Positions 6,316 through 6,821 of a DNA stretch of 6,821 nt are shown one piece after another. Source of the DNA: Dysgonamonadaceae bacterium (lineage in GTDB: Bacteria > Bacteroidota > Bacteroidia > Bacteroidales > Azobacteroidaceae). The stretch spans positions 1 to 6,821 of the forward strand of contig JAIRSN010000144.1 in NCBI GenBank assembly GCA_031255425.1, given 5' to 3'. A program made the position numbers and the translations under genes. Numbering within the stretch: position 1 is the first letter of the stretch; every line of letters begins with the position of its first letter. Below the pieces are notes generated by a model. That model was not told the origin of the DNA and ran no database searches. It was given only the letters and a program-made list of their open reading frames with translations.

Positions 6316-6586
6316 AGCTAACGCTTTCTTAATTAATATGTAATTTGATCAACTGTTTTCTGTTTCCTGTATAAATAATCACTGTTTTTTGTTTGAAACT
6401 TTGCAAAAATAGTAAGATTCTTTCGAACTAAAAAATAAATTTGCGAAAATCGTTCCCCGAAGCCGGTAGATTTCTGTTTTAAGCGGCGGGCGCCGCGGGG
6501 CTGACTAAAAAGTCTCCCCCTGCCAGCAAATCCGTCGCCGCATCCTTTCCGGAGATGCTCACAGAATTTTTTTGCGAGGCGCTCTC
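6316..6586. other. Non-coding region between element B and the transposase terminator
   Basis: No gene seen on either strand. 6316-6476 is AT-rich and contains a 13-base direct repeat (CTGTTTTCTGTTT at 6353-6365, CTGTTTTTTGTTT at 6382-6394). It also contains isolated -7-like boxes, TAAATTTG on plus (6436-6443) and TATTTTTG on minus (6411-6404), neither with a proper -33. From about 6477 the composition turns GC-rich. A palindrome GCGGCG-GG-CGCCGC lies at 6483-6496. A hairpin GGGG-GACT-AAAA-AGTC-CCCC with a small internal bulge lies at 6497-6519, and a GCATC/GATGC pair at 6540-6558. The composition shift may mark the end of the insertion sequence, but no terminal inverted repeat can be tested because the other end is outside the window. 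Confidence 0.45.
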
Positions 6587-6633
6587 AAAAAAACCGATCA
6601 GGAAAATTCACTGTAATTTTCTTAATCGGTTTT
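6587..6633 (-). terminator. Intrinsic terminator downstream of the transposase
   Basis: Arms 6590-6608 and 6615-6633 are 19 bases each with two mismatches and a six-base loop (CACTGT on plus). In the minus direction the stem ends in a seven-base T-run (6593-6587). In the plus direction it is followed by CTTTTTT (6634-6640). It should stop transcription leaving the transposase, and may act in both directions, insulating the element from its neighbours. Confidence 0.75.
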
Positions 6634-6676
6634 CTTTTTTCGGTTTTTAATGAGAAAAAAGCACTCCAAACGGCTT

Positions 6677-6821
6677 TTATCCCGCCTTTTTCAAGTCATC
6701 AGCCTGGCGTTGTTGAATTATGCCAATTTTCTTCAGATTGTGCGCAATGGCTACGATCGTTATCTCAACGGTGACTTTCTCTATTCCTCGAAGATGGAAT
6801 CGGCGAAACTGTTGGTTTTGT
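6677..6821 (-). CDS. IS1182-like DDE transposase, C-terminal 48 residues (5' part beyond the window)
   Basis: Minus-strand codons from 6820 down to the TAA at 6679-6677 read QNQQFRRFHLRGIEKV, then TVEITIVAIAHNLKKIG, and end QRQADDLKKAG. The block F-x-x-R-G-x-E-K-V…E…A-I-A-H-N-L-K-K is the typical C-terminal end of IS1182-type transposases, which carry a DDE catalytic domain and cut-and-paste insertion-sequence DNA. The catalytic DDE residues lie outside the window except possibly the region leading to the final glutamate. Whether the copy is intact cannot be seen. It points toward the FISUMP gene and is separated from it by a terminator. Another IS family with a similar tail is possible. Confidence 0.8.
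   Translation of the reverse strand, partial: QNQQFRRFHLRGIEKVTVEITIVAIAHNLKKIGIIQQRQADDLKKAG
6677..6821. mobile_element. Partial insertion sequence (one end in window)
   Basis: The transposase tail shows that an insertion sequence enters the window from the right. The element must extend left past the stop codon and probably includes the terminator hairpin at 6587-6633. Its true left border, plausibly between about 6477 and 6590 where composition changes, cannot be fixed without the other end, so only the supported part is marked. Confidence 0.6.

Noticed and set aside
6203..6342. Plus-strand frame without ATG ending in VEVSEARIKANAFLINM
   Set aside because: It looks protein-like at its end but has no start codon or ribosome-binding site and is built from the inverted-repeat arm.
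6353..6394. CRISPR-like direct repeat
   Set aside because: Only two 13-base, T-rich, imperfect copies; no array.

Overview
The window comes from a Bacteroidota genome, most likely order Bacteroidales. The evidence is protein-level resemblance to Bacteroides-type IlvD, ExbB/ExbD and FISUMP proteins, Bacteroidota-style -7 promoter boxes (TAnnTTTG) ahead of two transcription units, a mostly weak Shine-Dalgarno pattern, and the gene order ilvD-ilvB. Coding DNA is fairly GC-rich and the intergenic DNA is clearly AT-rich. All supported genes lie on the minus strand, so transcription runs from high to low coordinates. Genus cannot be fixed from this window.

Layout in transcription order: (1) 6677-6821, the last 48 codons of an IS1182-like DDE transposase, followed by a strong hairpin terminator. 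(2) 5915-6676, about 760 bases with no convincing gene. It holds two long imperfect inverted repeats (5969-6095 and 6187-6315), a direct repeat, and a GC-rich hairpin-bearing stretch that may include the insertion-sequence end. (3) 4826-5914, a secreted FISUMP-domain protein with a textbook terminator at 4764-4797. (4) 2456-4701, a tightly packed four-gene operon: ExbB/TolQ-type channel, four-helix membrane protein, long ExbD, short ExbD. It ends without an obvious terminator. (5) 532-2364 ilvD, then 1-483 ilvB (5' part only), the start of a branched-chain amino-acid operon continuing beyond base 1.

The ilv genes supply consecutive types of step in valine/isoleucine synthesis: acetolactate synthase, then (after IlvC, not in the window) dihydroxy-acid dehydratase. 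The exb operon should encode an inner-membrane proton-driven motor that powers TonB-dependent outer-membrane transport; no tonB is present here. The unusual parts are the non-coding DNA between the FISUMP gene and the transposase, a near-perfect palindrome over the -33 position of the ilvD promoter, the very short predicted ilvD leader, and the uncharacterised four-helix protein embedded in the motor operon. I found no strong evidence for an entirely new system; these are the leads.
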